Positions 47,101 to 57,519 of a stretch of DNA of 64,000 nt are shown in pieces (positions within the stretch are counted from its first letter, which is position 1; every line of letters starts with the position of its first letter). The stretch is taken from assembly GCA_007115705.1 (NCBI GenBank), contig QXEO01000531.1:9192342-9256341 (forward strand). Direction: 5' to 3'. The stretch is from Dactylis glomerata (lineage: Eukaryota > Streptophyta > Magnoliopsida > Poales > Poaceae). The notes under the pieces were generated by a model. The model did not search any database. It saw only the letters and a program-made list of their open reading frames with translations, and was not told the origin of the DNA. The translations under genes and the position numbers were made by a program.

Positions 47101-48084
47101 TTAGCTTTTCCTGTTCTTATGGACCAACATAGCCTTTTGCTATGAAGTCTTAGCTCTTTCTCATTTACCTTGATATTAAGTATTAACAAAAGGATTTATA
47201 ACTTCAATTGAAAAATGGGGAAGCCAGAAGAACCCACAAAATTAGTTGCATATTGACTCTTTAGCTTCCATTTTTTTGTTCCTTTCTTTGTTATTTGCGT
47301 ATAAAGGTGACCATTCACTTTGGTATTACTCAGGCTTGGCTCATCTATTTTTGGAGAAGGGCTAAATCCCATAATGTGGAAGAAGATATCGCGGATGAAC
47401 GGTTGCAGATGTGGATTGATCGTCATGACCAGCAACCAACTTCACATGATGCTGTCGATGGTATGTACTTAACTGGTTATATACATTGCCACTTAAGCTA
47501 ATTTTGTTTGTTCATTTGCTAGAGAACATGCAGGCAGGCACAAATTGTGCTGTCCCAAATGTGTATACATGAGTTTGCAGAATAAAGCCATTACATAATT
47601 TACAAATTACGGTGCCCATCTCATTATCTTAAGTTCATAATTCAAACTTGCCACGCAACGAGCTGATTGGGATTGAAACTAGCAGCAGAATAAAGCTTTA
47701 GGACTTAAAGTTAGAGTTTTTAAATGTAGAAGGAAGGTTAACTGTTTATTAGGTGGAAAATTTCATTCAGATAGCTAATGTTGGGGCTGCACAATCTGTT
47801 AAGTAATTGCCATCCATGTCGTTAACTTCGACTCCACACATTTCTTCCAATCTGCATTCCGTTGTGCCACTCTTGATATACATTTTGTTACAGTTGAGCA
47901 AGGCATACATGAGCTGAGGAAGCTGGGAATCGAACAACTGCTGTGGGAGCTCTCTCGCCAGGAGCAGGAGGTGAATGCGGCCAAAGGTGAATTGTCCCGC
48001 CAGGAGCAGGAGGTGAATGCGGCCAAAGGTGAATTGTCTGATGCAAACGGTGAATTATCTGATGCCGAGGACGACCTGACCTAG
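41154..48084 (+). CDS. SCD2: SCD2-like coiled-coil protein (stomatal cytokinesis defective 2 homologue), 17 exons, 763 aa
   Basis: Exons: 41154-42090, 42699-42834, 43821-43899, 44052-44093, 44206-44268, 44576-44625, 44702-44729, 45083-45157, 45262-45372, 45466-45526, 45788-45904, 46000-46121, 46208-46277, 46453-46494, 46658-46698, 47334-47460, 47894-48084. All introns are GT-AG and all phases join to one 2292-nt frame. Residues 1-384 are low-complexity, Arg/Ser/Glu-rich; 384-507 form a coiled coil encoded by small exons; 508-763 are the conserved part with CWLARYWGLAVQY, EYWSSFAPLPLEYVTSAG, WLIYFWRRAKSH, DERLQMWIDRH, PTSHDAVDVEQGIHELRKLG. In Arabidopsis, SCD2 works with SCD1 in exocytic and clathrin-linked endocytic traffic during cytokinesis and cell expansion, at the plasma membrane and cell plate. 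The family call rests on my recognition of the C-terminal block. No lesion was found; it is probably functional. Confidence 0.85.
41949..42110 (+). repeat. 81-bp tandem duplication across the exon 1 splice donor of the SCD2-like gene
   Basis: Units 41949-42029 and 42030-42110 both encode PKPLEAxxTxGxSRSNSPAIS and both contain CCATAA|GTAA. The modelled donor is in unit 2 (GT at 42091); the same site in unit 1 (GT at 42010) lies exactly 27 codons upstream. Confidence 0.8.
46716..46959. mobile_element. Stowaway-like MITE remnant in intron 15 of the SCD2-like gene
   Basis: The left end TCCCCTCCGTTTGACAATAT matches the common grass Stowaway start (CTCCCTCCGT...). The right end TTTTCGAACGAAGAGAC is a decayed version of its complement. 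TA/TTAA flanks both ends. Non-coding. Confidence 0.55.
47950..48033 (+). repeat. 42-bp tandem duplication in the last exon of the SCD2-like gene
   Basis: Units 47950-47991 and 47992-48033 differ by about three bases and each encode LSRQEQEVNAAKGE, so the C-terminal helix is lengthened by 14 residues. A third, shorter echo (LSDANGELSDAEDDL) follows to the stop codon. Confidence 0.9.
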
Positions 48085-49131
48085 GAGACTCAACTCTCAA
48101 CAAGCAGCCACCATGGATCGCTCCCATTCAGCTCAGTGGCACCTGTGTACTATACAGAAAACAATACTAACATTACAAAGATGTTTCTGGTTGTTGGTTT
48201 GGGGTTCAGAGTTCCAGGTCCTGAACAGTTCATTCATATTTTTTGTGTGTGTACATAACATGATGTTACTAAAGCAGCTTGAAAGGTGAAATTGTTAATT
48301 AAACATAGTGATGTATTACCAGTAGGCCTAACAGATAGCTGAATAGTCACTCTGCCTATATAACCATCACATCTGCTGTCATTTTTGTGTGAATCAAGAT
48401 ACTTTTTGCTGTTTATTGTCAATCTGGCCGAATTAGCAGTAAGCTAACTCTGCAATCCTGTGACTAGCCTGTGATGGTTTAGGAGGTCTATGTGACATAC
48501 TTTCGGCTGGAAATTTAAATGGTTTATTCCCATCCATAACGTGCTTAGGAGATGTGAGGCATGTTTTAATAATAATTTGCTCTGAGAGCTGGATCAATCA
48601 ACTGTATCTTCAGACTTGATTTATTTTGACAGTCGAACTTGTTTTTCTGGTTGACTTGAGAGTTGAGATGTACTTGAGTTGTTTACGTGTGGTGCATATT
48701 CGAGTCCATATATATAATCCATGAATCTAGGGCAGTGATGATCGGTATGGTACGTCGGGACCACGGGATCCCCATCCAAGGGTCTCGAGTGCCTTGTGCT
48801 GTACGGGCGGCGGGTTCGTAGGAGCAAACGAAAGTAGATCGTTGTGAGCCATTTTGAAAGCTCTGCCATCGTTGTTCATAAGAAGTCTATAACATCGACA
48901 TGACTTGCCTATTATAGTTTTCAATATTACGGAAATCCATTTTGAAACTCGGGTCCAGATGAACCCGCCAGCTGAACCAATCATCATGTGCCGCGTCCCG
49001 TAAACACAAGCGTACAAGTAGAAGTATTTCTGTAGTATGTCCTTTTTAGAACAGTGCGACGTGGACAGGTGGACGCATTAATTTGGACGGAGAGTCTAGT
49101 CCTGATGCCGGTCTAGCGGTTCCGTGACATC
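48085..49131. other. 3' flank of the SCD2-like gene
   Basis: About the first 300 nt probably contain the 3' untranslated region, ending in AT-rich sequence near 48260-48420. The rest shows only chance ORFs (the longest on the minus strand is 96 aa, without recognisable motifs). Confidence 0.4.
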
Positions 49132-49343
49132 ATGGACCGACAGTCCGACACCCCACACCCCCAGATGATGGACCAACAGACGCAGCCCTTGACTTCTAGT
49201 CCACGCGGCGGCGCTTGCAAGCTGCGCTGCACACCTCGTCCCCGTCCCCGGCAGTCTCGGGTGCCTCGCACCAGATGCCTGAAACTTCACCATCTCCACA
49301 CGCGGGTACGGCTCGCTGCTGAAATCCGCGACGCCGGCCGGAT

Positions 49344-49456
49344 CATGCTTGCCGACCTCTTCTTCGTCTTGTCCTCCATGCTTCTGGTCCTCTTCAAGTC
49401 ATGCTCGCTGACCCCTTCTTTATCTTGTCCTCCATGCTTCTGGTCCTCTTCGACCT
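49344..49456. repeat. 56-bp tandem duplication
   Basis: CATGCTTGCCGACC... at 49344 and CATGCTCGCTGACC... at 49400 share the block TCTTGTCCTCCATGCTTCTG and GTCCTCTTC. The 56-bp period is not a multiple of three, so it shifts any frame across it. Confidence 0.85.
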
Positions 49457-50355
49457 CCACGCCGTGCCCTGCAATCTGCACGCTGCCTGTGCCTTGATCG
49501 ACATGCTCAACTTGACTGTCCACAGATGCCTGTATTTTTTCGTGATCACCCCCACAGGCAGGATGATTTTAGTTAAGTTTGCCCTGCAGCCAAACATGAC
49601 CTTCTCCGAAACACGGAGCCGATCAAATGCGTACCTCGTCGTGGACAGGGATCCCTTTGCTCAAGAGAAGGCATGTCCTGCCTTGCCACCTTTTGCCCAC
49701 CGTCTATCCAAATCCAAGGGCCAGCAAGCGATCAAGTTCAAATAGTATCAGTTCGTCTTCACGCACGCAGCACACATCGACGCATTCTCGGGCGGAGCTC
49801 TGCCATTGCCGCCGCCGGCGGAAACTGGACAAAACTGTGCCAACGAGCTCCTCCGCCGCTACTCCGACGGGCTTCTCCGTGCAGCCGTGACGCCCCCCTC
49901 CATCCCTCCGACACCCCCCTCTGCCCCATCGCAGGCTCCCTCCAAATGCCCTTCTTTGCCCCCCTACAACAGCCTCCTCTGATCAACACAGCGTCCTGGG
50001 GCTGGCACAGTGTTGTACAGACAGACAGCTGCACATGTATATCAAATTCAGTTAACGCTTCAATTCAGTAAAAACAGCAGCTTGCTAATACTAGAGTACT
50101 AGAGAATGAAATGAAATCTGAAAAACTGGGACATACATTAGACAAGCAAAAGCTGAACTCATGTGTTAAAAGGACATATTTTCAGTTAACAATACAGACT
50201 TTCAAAAAGATAATATATCTGGTGCTTTATGAAGTTCTACACATATCTTTAAAATGAAGCTAATTTGTTGCTTTAACACCATTCAGATTGCATCTTTTGT
50301 AGCCGGAACAATGATACCACCAACCTTATATGCTACAAGGAGCTTTTGTTTCAAG

Positions 50356-50570
50356 AACGATACTAAGATTTTGTGTTCTTGCCATGCCAAAACTTGCATC
50401 TATTTTTTTACCGAACTTCACTTGATGTAATGAGGGTTCTGTACTTTTTTAGAGCATGCTTCAGTTCTTGCTAGCAACAAGGAGTTAAATCAAAATTAAT
50501 TGACAGATGTACTACTTTCTCAATTTCTTTTTTATTGAAATGAAGGAAAACACAAAATCTTAGTATCGTT
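50356..50570. repeat. Perfect 22-bp inverted repeat, arms 171 bp apart
   Basis: The arm 50356-50377 (AACGATACTAAG...) is the exact reverse complement of 50549-50570. Similarity stops abruptly on both sides. It could be a small unrecognised MITE with 22-bp ends or a hairpin. No target duplication was identified. Confidence 0.75.
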
Positions 50571-50898
50571 GCTGTGTCCACACGCGACCTGGACTATCCA
50601 GTCAATGCGTGCCGGAGAGAACCATGGCCGGGGAATGCCATTGGAGACGGAAGGAGAACGCCGTGACCCATGCACGCCCCCCTGCAAAGGGAAAGTGGGG
50701 AGAGATCACACAAGCTGGTTCAGTTAAGGGAGGAGAACGATGGCAATGCAGGACACATGCCATACCTCGACGATATCGACCACATTGGAGTGGACACCCC
50801 CGTCGCTGGTCAAAATCTTCTGAAGCAGACCACTCCCCTGGCGGCGCCATTGTTGCTGCTCTCTTCTCTCCCGTCTCAGAGATATACTACTGACACAC

Positions 50899-51859
50899 CT
50901 CTTTGTCCAACCATGAGAGTTGGAATCGAGCTTCCCGGTGGTTTGCGCAGAATCTGCCTGCCCGTCACCATCCTGCTCAACACCACCCCTGACAGCCATC
51001 ACGATGCCCACAATAGATTGGTGCGGCTCAGCCGACCCGACATGGCTGGACTGGCTAGCTTCTTCTGCCTCCGCGGACACTGTCGCCGGAGCCGGAGTCA
51101 CCTCGTATATGGGCAAACTGGAAATTTCAAACGCCAACAAAAACAGAACCGGCAGTCAGATTCGACACCTGCGTACAACTCATAAAACCATTTGATTTCG
51201 CATCAACATCTAACTCCAAGATTTTACCAACATGAATTATGGCTCACTTCACGCATTTCGTACACAGATTAAGAAACCATTTGTGTGTACCTATTGGTCC
51301 ACCCCGGAGAGTTTGGATCAGGCTTCGCAGGCGATGTTGCTGTATCGACCTGGGCGGCGGCGTCCAGCCCGCCACCGCCACCAACCGCCATGACGATGCC
51401 CACCACGGATTGATCTGGCTCCACCGAGCCGGCCTGGCTGGAATGGCTCCCTTCCCAACCCGAGACCATCTTCGTCGGCAGCGGCCCAGGCGACTCGTAT
51501 ATGGGCAACCTGCAATTGTTCCCGACAGATCCATTCAGGCCAATCAGCACCTCAACCTAAATTACTCATCTCCACTTGTAGTCGGAGGGGCGAGGATGCG
51601 GGGGATGGAACCCAAACCTGTCGATTGGATCCAGGGGGAACTCCCCAGTGCCTACATGAGCTGTCCCCCACCCGTTCTCCGCCGCCGCATCCCACGCAAC
51701 GCCGTCGCTCCCCATGGATGAGCTTTCCAAATAGCCGGAACCTGGAGATTTCGCCCTCCCACGGCTATCTTCCAGCTCTGCTCTTGCGATCTCAATGGCG
51801 CCTGCGAGCCCTGTTTCGTCTGCGACCGAGAAAGGAGATGGTATGGGGGTTGGGCCCAC
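50899..51859 (-). CDS. Candidate host gene with an exactly duplicated 219-nt exon (partial, unknown function)
   Basis: Minus-strand exon 1 runs from ATG 51859 to 51618 (GACAG|GTTTGG). Exon 2 is 51509-51291 and exon 3 is 51117-50899. Exons 2 and 3 are both 219 nt with the same phase, and both encode LPIYE at the start, a (Q/P)SVVGIVMAV-type core, and GWT(N/K) at the end, so they arose by exon duplication. The sequence is Ser/Gly/Asp-rich without known catalytic motifs. Downstream (50898-50600) further coding is possible but no frame-consistent exon was settled, so the 3' end of the gene is open. Harbinger B lies 350 bp upstream of the ATG. I do not recognise the family. Confidence 0.5.
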
Positions 51860-52208
51860 TTCTAACTCGGTGCTTCCCGGTCCAGGAAGCCGCCGCGATT
51901 TTGTTCAGTGGGTCCGCTTTCGCCCACGACGTCAACGCTATCTCCGTTACATCTTGATGCGGGCTAGGTCTACGTGCCGTTATATGTATTCGCATTTTTC
52001 ATCGCTCGCTCGCCATACCAGCCTGACAGATTCGCTATTACGCGGCTCGGAGCGACTGGTCCATCTAGCGGGTTCATCTGGACCCGGGAGCCAAATCTCC
52101 CCCCAATATTACAATTATTTTACTGATCAAGTAAGACACGTAGGGCGGCTGTCATCTGGTAGTTGTGACAGAAGATCTTACTACTCCATTCACCACCGGC
52201 CGCCATTA

Positions 52209-54274
52209 GAGCATCTCCACCGGCGCTCCCAAAACGCCTCCCAAAACGCGGCCGGCGCTGATTTTGGGCTCGGGGCCCAAATTGGTGTACCACCGGCGGC
52301 ATTAAAAACGTGCTAGCGCGCCCTCGAGCCCAACTTAACAGCCGGTGCTCCCGCGCCGGCCCCTGCGCGGCAGAACCCTATTGGGAGCGCCGCAGCTCAC
52401 GACACGGTGGAAAAAGAGCCTCGGGCCCGCGTGCCAGGCAAAATCTCCCCCAAAATATTTCCCGTGGACTATCCTCCCACCCTTCGGAGCAGCCGCCGCC
52501 AACGACGCCACGCCCCTTTCTAGCTCCCCTCCCCCTCCACCGGCCCAAAAAAGCTCCCCGACACTTCCCCGCTGCCGTCTGGCGAGGTTGCCGCTGCCGA
52601 CGCCGCGGGTACCGGCAACGCACTCACATGCGACGCCCCACCCCGCCCGCAAGGTGTTCGTCCGTTTGCCTCGTCGGCCGCTATGGACAGCGACGACGAG
52701 CTCATGATGGAGGTGATGCAAGAGGATGAAGCTGAAGCCGCCGCCCACCTACAACGCTGGAATATGGGGTTCACGGTCCTCCTCCAACTCCGGCAGCAGC
52801 AAATGGAGAACGCCGTTCCTCGCCAGGGCGGCTCGGTCCGTGGGAAGGCGCCGAACAAGGATCGAAGCAGGAATGCCGGCGCCTTCCTGATGGTACTCTA
52901 ACTATTTTGCAGACAATGTAATAAATACGCGGAAGGAATTTCGCCGGCGTTTTAGGATGAAGAAGGATTTGTTCATGAAGATTGTGCAAGGCGTGAGAGA
53001 GTACGACGACTACTTCAAGTACAAGAAAGATTGCACTGGAAAGTGGGGGTTCACGTCCGTTCAGAAATGCACGGCCGCCCTACGGTGCATTGCATATGGA
53101 TCTCCGCCAGATACTTCAGTGGACTATCTTCGGATGGCTGAGTCGACATCTACTGATGGTGTCTTCAAGTTTTGTCGGGTAGTTGTCGCAGTGTTTGGTT
53201 CAACCTACCTGAGACAACCAAATGAAGAAGACACAACCCGAATCCTTGCACAAAATGCAGCGAGAGGATTTTCAGGTATGCTTGGTAGCATCGATTGCAT
53301 GCATTGGGATTGGAAGAATTATTCGTTTGCTTGGCAGGGGCTATACAAAGGCCGCAATGGGGAATGCAGTGTGATCCTTGAAGTTGTCGCCGATCACGAC
53401 CTATGGATTTGGCATTCTTTCTTCGAAATAGCGGGAACACAGAATGACATCAATGTACTGCAGCGATCTCCTGTGTTTGCTAGACTGACCGAGGGACATT
53501 CTCCATCGGTTAACTTTGAGATCAACGGCAACACCTATACCAAAGGGTATTACCTCGCCGACGGTATCTATCCTTCTTGGATTACTTTTGTGAAGACAAT
53601 TTATGGACCAACTTCGGAGAAGCAATCTTGGTTTTCCAAGTGTTAAGAGGCAGCTCGGAAGGATGTAGAGTGGGCATTTTGTGTGCTTCAGGCGCGTTTT
53701 GCCGTTGTCAGGGACCCAACTCTTACTTGGTCGGAATCTCAGATGTGGGAGGTGATGAACTGTTGTGTGATCATGCACAACATGATTATTGAGAGTGAGC
53801 GGGCTGAACAGGATAATGATCATGTATACGACTACATAGGTCCTCTTGCACAACTTGATGATCAGGTGCCCGCTGAGTTTTCTGCTTTCCTCGCCAGGCA
53901 TATGGAAATCCGCAATGCCGAGGAACATCATCGACTTCGGGCTGATCTAGTCGAGCACCTTTGGTCGCTCAAAGGAAACGCGTGATTTCCTATTTGAATT
54001 TTCATATTTATATTTTATTTTTGAATTTCCTATTTGATTAAGGTTTGTAATAAACTATTTGTTTGTGTTAACTATGTTATATTTGCACTTCATAAACTTA
54101 TATGTATTGATGTTTGAATTATATTTATATTGAACATTTTTTTGGAGTCGGCGTTTTGGGGCCGCCGGTGTGGGAGCCCGGCCCCAAAATTTTAGGAGGC
54201 CCTGCCAGCGCTCCCAAAATAAACCTGCCAGCGGCCTGCTGGCCACTATTTTGGGGACGCCGGTGGAGATGCTC
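52209..54274 (+). mobile_element. PIF/Harbinger element B (2066 bp), transposase only
   Basis: TTA duplications at 52206-52208 and 54275-54277. The terminal inverted repeats GAGCATCTCCACCGGCG / CGCCGGTGGAGATGCTC are perfect. Same family and nearly the same length as element A, opposite orientation. It contains one transposase gene and no Myb/SANT ORF. Confidence 0.9.
52683..53985 (+). pseudogene. PIF/Harbinger transposase (DDE_Tnp_4 / HARBI1-like), copy B
   Basis: From ATG 52683 (MDSDDELMMEVMQEDE) a frameshift near 52895 moves the reading to the frame with FRRRFRMKKDLFMKIVQ, which stays open to a TAA at 53644-53646 (in SKC*EAARKDV), after which the same frame continues to TGA at 53985 (about 430 codons in all). 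The catalytic residues are all present: Asp in GMLGSIDCMHW, Asp in AGTQNDINVLQRSP, Glu in RKDVEWAFCVLQARF. The enzyme family cuts and pastes elements at TWA targets. Only two disabling changes separate this copy from an open frame, so it is much less decayed than copy A. Confidence 0.88.
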
Positions 54275-54277
54275 TTA

Positions 54278-54561
54278 GACTGCTCATAGTGGGAGTAACA
54301 TTGGTAGTAACATAGAACTACATGCAGTGCCAACTAAGCATTTTGGTGATATGACAAGTCATTAATTGAAGAAAGAGAGTGTTGTGGTAACTAGCTATGT
54401 TACCATAACATCACACTTTTCAAGACAAGATGAGTCTATAACCTAATAAATATGACTTTGCATGATACTACAAATATGTTACTCCCCACTATAAAAATAG
54501 TAACATAGATTAGTAACATGTGCATGTTACTACTCTATGTTACTATGCACTATGAGCAGCC
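54278..54561. mobile_element. Tourist-like MITE (284 bp) abutting Harbinger B
   Basis: Ends GACTGCTCATAGTG and (reverse complement) GGCTGCTCATAGTG. TTA on both sides (54275-54277, 54562-54564). The left TTA is also the right target duplication of Harbinger B, so the MITE inserted into, or used, the TTA created by that insertion. The interior carries repeated GTAACAT words. Confidence 0.85.
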
Positions 54562-54564
54562 TTA

Positions 54565-55403
54565 GTCATTTGGAAACGCTGTATTTCCTCTGGGGATCGC
54601 AGGTGTTGCATCCCCCGCCTCCATTGACCGCCACGCGTCCAACCAAAGATAGGCAACGTGCATGCGGGACCCACCTTCCAAGCCTTATCTTTTCCTGCGT
54701 TGGCCTCCTCCACTCGTTTCTTCCGACTTCTCCTCCCCAAGCGACCAAATCCTCCCGCTACCATCCAGGCATCCACCTTCCCTGCTGCCACCGGCGGCCG
54801 TCAACGACGCCATGGCTGCGCGCCTGTGCTTCTACTTCGCCGGCGCGCCCTGCGCCCTGACTTACTCTTCTGCCGGCATGCACCGGCGCCGACCTTTCCC
54901 ACAAACCACAGCAATGGTGACCTTTCCGGAGCTGACGTCCCGCCTCTGCCCTCCGACCCAACCATAGGGAGGGCGGCGCTGACCCATCGAAGGGAGCCAC
55001 GGCTACGGAGGAGGCAGACACCATCACGAGCTCGCCCTTCCCCTCAAGCGGGAGGTCGTCGCGGCCGCGCTCGCCGCCTGCGAGTGCGTCCTCTGCTGAT
55101 GCCTAACTCCACAAGCTCCGCCACCGGGAACCACCACGGTCGCTGCCCTAGTCTCGTCCGCGACGCGGCCGTACACTCCTCGACTTGCTCCGGCCTTGAG
55201 CCCCGCTCACCGACCATGGCAACGACAAGTGTGCAACTGGTGCCACTGGGAGCTTTTTTGTTGGGGTGGTGGTGCTGCGGATCCCTGGAGCACCGACGCT
55301 GCAAGTCCGAGTTACTAGCTGCGTCGATGGCGGTGCTACGATGTCGCTGATGCAAACTCATGGAGTCGGGTGCAGCCAGGTTTTGCTGGTGTTGTTCTTT
55401 CAC
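54565..55403 (+). other. GC-rich repeat or gene-fragment segment broken by the Gypsy insertion
   Basis: Contains overlapping ORFs of 101 aa (54662-54967) and 230 aa (54658-55350) with Pro/Arg/Ser-rich, motif-free products. The last part (GCGACGCTGC...GGTTTTGCTGGTG) grades into the TTTTGCTAC-rich sequence that resumes at 63500 beyond the Gypsy element, so both sides were once continuous. I read it as an unclassified repeat rather than a host gene. Confidence 0.4.
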
Positions 55404-56149
55404 TGTCGTGGGATTTTAGTGACAGTAGTCATGGGGATGACTTAACGGAGGGGCTCGACGGTGTACGATGATGGGTCCGGCTTGAGATTGTGTAACTAGG
55501 ACACTAGCGGTTTACCCAGGTTCAGGGCCCTCCACGCCGGAGGTAACACCCCTACTTCCTGCCTTGTTTCTTATTATCAGCACATGGTGGCTACAATGCT
55601 CCTCGAGCTGTTCGGTCTAGAGGAGGAAGAAGAAGGATCGGATCTCCCTAGTCTAAGGGTCCAGACCCCCTTATATAGGCAGGTGTCTGGTTACAGGTTA
55701 GGTGGCTGGCTGCCGGCTCCTCCGCGGCCGTGGTCTTGGCGTGGCCCTGCCGTCCTCTGACTCCTTGTTTGACGATGGTAACTTTATAAAGTGCCTTTCC
55801 CCTTGGACCAGCATCTCTGAGGCATATGCCCTCCGCTCTGCCTCGGATCCTTTCATGGGGAAGGCTCCTGCCCGTTGATTGGTGAAGACCGGGCGTGGCT
55901 GGCGTCACGCTTGTTCCCGCTTCTATCGATCTTGTCGGGGCCAAGCTGCTTTCGGCGAAGCAGCTGTTGGAGGAGTTTCGTCGTCTTTGCCGACTCTGGC
56001 TCTCCTCGATGAAATCGCCAGCCGGCTGCTGGCGCAGCCGGTCCTTTAGTCGAAGCCGGTCTTCCTGAGTTGGCGCCGTGGAGATTCCTAGGACGTTAGC
56101 CGATAGACGGCTCTGCCCTTGGCCTACCCTGGAAGTCATCCCCACGACA
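55404..56149 (-). repeat. 3' LTR of the Gypsy element
   Basis: 746 bp. Ends TGTCGTGGG...CCCACGACA form a 9-bp inverted repeat. Minus-strand TATA (GCCTATATAA) at 55671-55680. Lacks an 8-bp stretch (a GCTGCCCG-like duplication) present in the other LTR. Confidence 0.92.
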
Positions 56150-56703
56150 CTAGCCCCCGAAACTAGCGAAGTCTCATGGGTTAGCATGGGGCTTCGGCGG
56201 GTTCTATTCCTCGCCGAAGTTGGCATGCTTCCGTCGAAGTCCCAGGATTCCTTGCCCGGCTCGGAGGTCGTCGATCTTGAGGTCAAGCCTCGCGGAGTGT
56301 CGTCGACCATCTCAGAACGTGCCGGCTCCAGGATCGATCTGGCTTTGGGCTGCTCCGCAGCCGCTAGCCAGCGCCCGGCCCCTCGGAACTTGAACCGCTT
56401 CGGGTCCTGAACCCACGCTACGACTGGCCTAAGTGCCGCAGCGTAATGTCCTGTCGCTTGGACTCTTCGGTCACCGTAATGATTCCGTGGAACGTCATGC
56501 GGCATGGTGCTGCTTACGTCAATGATATGTCCCATCGAAATGCCACGCGTCTGATCTGTCCATCTATGCGCATTAAACCGGCTCAGCTTTTCACACCTCG
56601 CCCTCCTTTAAAGCCTCGGAGCTCTCGAGGGTTTTCCCCCACTTCTTTGCGCCTTTGTCCTCCTTGCCGAGCAGCCCCTCCCCCTTTTGAGCTTGCCTTC
56701 GCC

Positions 56704-57519
56704 ATGTCGTCGATGGGAGCTCTCGGGGGTGCTGGTGCCGGAGGACCCGGCGGATCAAGCGGGCGCAAGCGCGACCGCCTGTTTGGGAGCAGGAACAAGG
56801 TGAAGAACCCGGTGACGACACTGTCGGTGCCCCGCAAGCGCGGCCACCCGCTCGGTAGCCGCAACAAGAAGACTCTGGCGGCGCTTGCGGCCGCGGCCGC
56901 CGCGGACTTTGCCGGGGCGGCACCCGCCGCCGCCGCCGATGTGGCTCCCACTGGAGCAGCTGTCACCGCCACCGCCGCGGCCCACACTGGAGCGGCCACC
57001 ACCACCGCCCTCACCGTTACTCCTATCGAGGCGGCTGCCACCATCATCGACGCTGCGAGTTCAGTCAGGGCGGCTCTCCCTGGCTTCGCCGGTGTAGGCG
57101 CCGGCGGCTCGACTAGCACCGCCGCCACCATGGTGTACAAGCCCCGGCGTCCGCCGGCGTGGCAATGGCTCTCCTACACCTCGAAGCACGGGTTCACCAC
57201 CTTCGTGGCCCATCTTCAGGCCGGGTGCGAGGTGCGCCTTCCGCTCCCCTTCCGGTTCGTCGACACCCTAGGGGGGAACCCCATAATGCACGCCATGGTG
57301 GAGGAGGGCAGCGGCAGCTAGCCGCTGTACCCCGTTGAGGTCTACCACAACGCCATGGGGAAAATCTACCTCCGCGGCGGCTGGCCAAAGTTCCTTGAGG
57401 ACTACGACCTGAAGGTAGGCTGGTCCCTCATCTTCACCCACCGCGTTGAGTCGCTGTTCTTCTGCGTCTACATCGTCGACACCTCCGGCTGCACCCGCGC
57501 CTACTCCCCTTGGCCGTGA
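56704..57519 (+). pseudogene. Antisense accessory ORF of the Gypsy element: AT-hook-like plus B3-like DNA-binding protein
   Basis: From ATG 56704 the product has GGSSGRKRDRLFGSRNK and KRGHPLGSRNKK (AT-hook-like R/K-G-x-P/L repeats, residues 15-55), an Ala/Thr-rich linker, then YKPRRPPAWQWLSY, FTTFVAHLQAGCEVRLPLPFRF and, after a TAG at 57319, KIYLRGGWPKFLEDYDLKVG followed by WSLIFTHRVESLFF. The order F-x-K/H-x-L, LPxxF, GW-x-xF, LKxGW/D, L-x-F is the pattern of the plant B3 fold. A frame change near 57510 and loss of the coiled-coil half (present in the remnant at 7839-9115) leave only the N-terminal half. It is antisense to gag-pol, between integrase and the 3' LTR. The role is unknown; DNA binding is an inference. 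Confidence 0.6.

Larger units (their letters stand above)
49132..50590. other. Non-coding or degenerate segment with local repeats
   Basis: Short ORFs only. Includes a 56-bp tandem duplication (49344-49456) and a perfect 22-bp inverted repeat (50356-50377 / 50549-50570). GC-rich patches near 49800-49920 could be remnants of exons, but no consistent splice model was found. Confidence 0.35.

Noticed and set aside
54658..55350. 230-aa plus-strand ORF as a host gene
   Set aside because: Pro/Arg-rich without motifs, overlaps another frame of similar quality, and its flank continues into repetitive sequence.
55648..56535. 295-aa minus-strand ORF over the Gypsy 3' LTR
   Set aside because: It crosses the LTR/internal boundary, has no domain pattern and follows from GC-rich composition; the LTR call explains the sequence.
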